64,000 bases of DNA from SZUA-265 sp966249405. GTDB lineage: Bacteria; Myxococcota_A; Polyangia; Polyangiales; Polyangiaceae. The stretch is from positions 12,537 to 76,536 of the forward strand of contig CBINDO010000004.1 of NCBI GenBank assembly GCA_966249405.1, read 5' to 3'. Below the pieces are notes generated by a model. It saw nothing but the letters and a program-made list of their open reading frames with translations. It was not told the origin of the DNA and did not search any database. A program made the translations under genes and the position numbers. Shown one piece after another: positions 63,660 to 64,000 of the stretch (the first letter of the stretch is position 1; each line of letters begins with the position of its first letter).

Positions 63660-64000
63660 ATGACGAAAATGCCGGACCTCCCCGAGAAGGCCCGCCGTGA
63701 TTGGCGTTCCTGGACGCGCTTTGCGTTCCTGCCGCCGCTGATCAACGCCCTCACGTCGTGGGTGCTTTTCGCCTGTGCGGTCGGTTTCTTGCCCGGCGTC
63801 GGGGCGTGGCTGTGGCGACGACGCGGCGTGGGACCGACCTTCGACATGAAGGACGAGAAAGCGCACCTGATCCGCATCAAGCTGACGCTGGAGGACCAAC
63901 GCTCCGCCCTGCTCTGGGGTGTTGCGAGCTTGAGCTGTCTGGTGTTGGTTTACGCGTTGTTGGCGTGGCGCCGCCGCCGGGCAGAAGGTCGCTGGCCCAA
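63660..64000 (+). CDS. Membrane protein, cut by right edge
   Basis: An ATG at 63660, preceded by AAAAGGCGG, opens a frame that runs off the right edge after about 113 codons. The visible part has a basic, helical start (MTKMPDLPEKARRDWRSW), one hydrophobic segment (ALTSWVLFACAVGFLPGVG), a charged loop with an ordered look (GPTFDMKDEKAHLIRIKLTLED), and a second hydrophobic segment (LLWGVASLSCLVLVYALLAW) followed by a basic cluster. No family is recognised. Long reverse-strand frames also cover this region, but they are Arg/His-rich and unlikely. Confidence 0.6.
   Translation, partial: MTKMPDLPEKARRDWRSWTRFAFLPPLINALTSWVLFACAVGFLPGVGAWLWRRRGVGPTFDMKDEKAHLIRIKLTLEDQRSALLWGVASLSCLVLVYALLAWRRRRAEGRWP

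Overview
This 64 kb window reads as a chromosomal segment of a high-GC Gram-negative bacterium, most likely of the Myxococcota (Polyangia-like). The lineage is an inference. It rests on the many lipoproteins with long Pro/Thr/Ser-rich linkers, FG-GAP, HAF and RTX-repeat surface proteins, a TonB-dependent receptor carrying its own TonB C-terminal domain, several degenerate signalling proteins, and small operons separated by short spacers. I saw no rRNA, tRNA, CRISPR array, insertion sequence, integrase or prophage gene, so this looks like ordinary core chromosome with lineage-specific genes between housekeeping ones.

Layout. 1-9.8 kb: the start of a Pro/Thr-rich lipoprotein cut by the left edge, an MGDG-synthase-like glycosyltransferase, a LysR regulator divergent from aconitase B, FabF, an HxlR regulator and an FG-GAP/ASPIC lipoprotein. 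9.9-20.5 kb: a zinc-ribbon membrane protein, a metallophosphoesterase with a cNMP-binding protein, HisD, a TonB-fused receptor, a large lipoprotein, FolE, Ppx/GppA and ApaG. 20.6-28 kb: MutM, an RTX lipoprotein, a matrixin-type protease with a partner gene, a REC-REC-GGDEF protein, PurU and an unknown protein. 28-32.8 kb: an exported SGNH esterase convergent with a PQQ-type sugar dehydrogenase, then a small helical lipoprotein. 33-40.6 kb: UvrA, an S1-repeat protein, a short flagellin, a zinc-ribbon RNase HI and an FHA-GGDEF protein. 40.6-50.8 kb: two adjacent genes that together resemble RdgC, divergent from a complete recC-recB-recD operon. 50.8-54.2 kb: a same-strand cluster with a HAD hydrolase, a membrane coiled-coil protein, CheY, CheX and a coiled-coil protein with a decayed CheX-like domain. 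54.2-64 kb: an ArsR-methyltransferase regulator (SahR-like) with adenosylhomocysteinase, a fatty acid desaturase, two lipoproteins, a Fis-type HTH protein, class II fructose-bisphosphate aldolase and a membrane protein cut by the right edge.

How the genes fit together. RecCBD, the RdgC-like pair, UvrA, MutM and RNase HI make this stretch rich in DNA repair genes. SahR and AhcY form a self-contained SAH-recycling operon. The CheX/CheY cluster looks like a signal-termination module with no receptor or kinase beside it. The exported proteins (SGNH esterase, PQQ dehydrogenase, protease, TonB receptor) suit a predatory or polymer-degrading lifestyle.

Most notable observations: aconitase B has lost its stop codon, so its open frame runs through a perfect 25-bp terminator hairpin and antisense through fabF; a roughly 44-bp intergenic element occurs three times; the RdgC-like function is split in two beside recCBD; the CheY/CheX cluster pairs a CheX with an intact motif and a coiled-coil paralogue with a decayed one; and the sahR-ahcY operon has a palindromic candidate operator.
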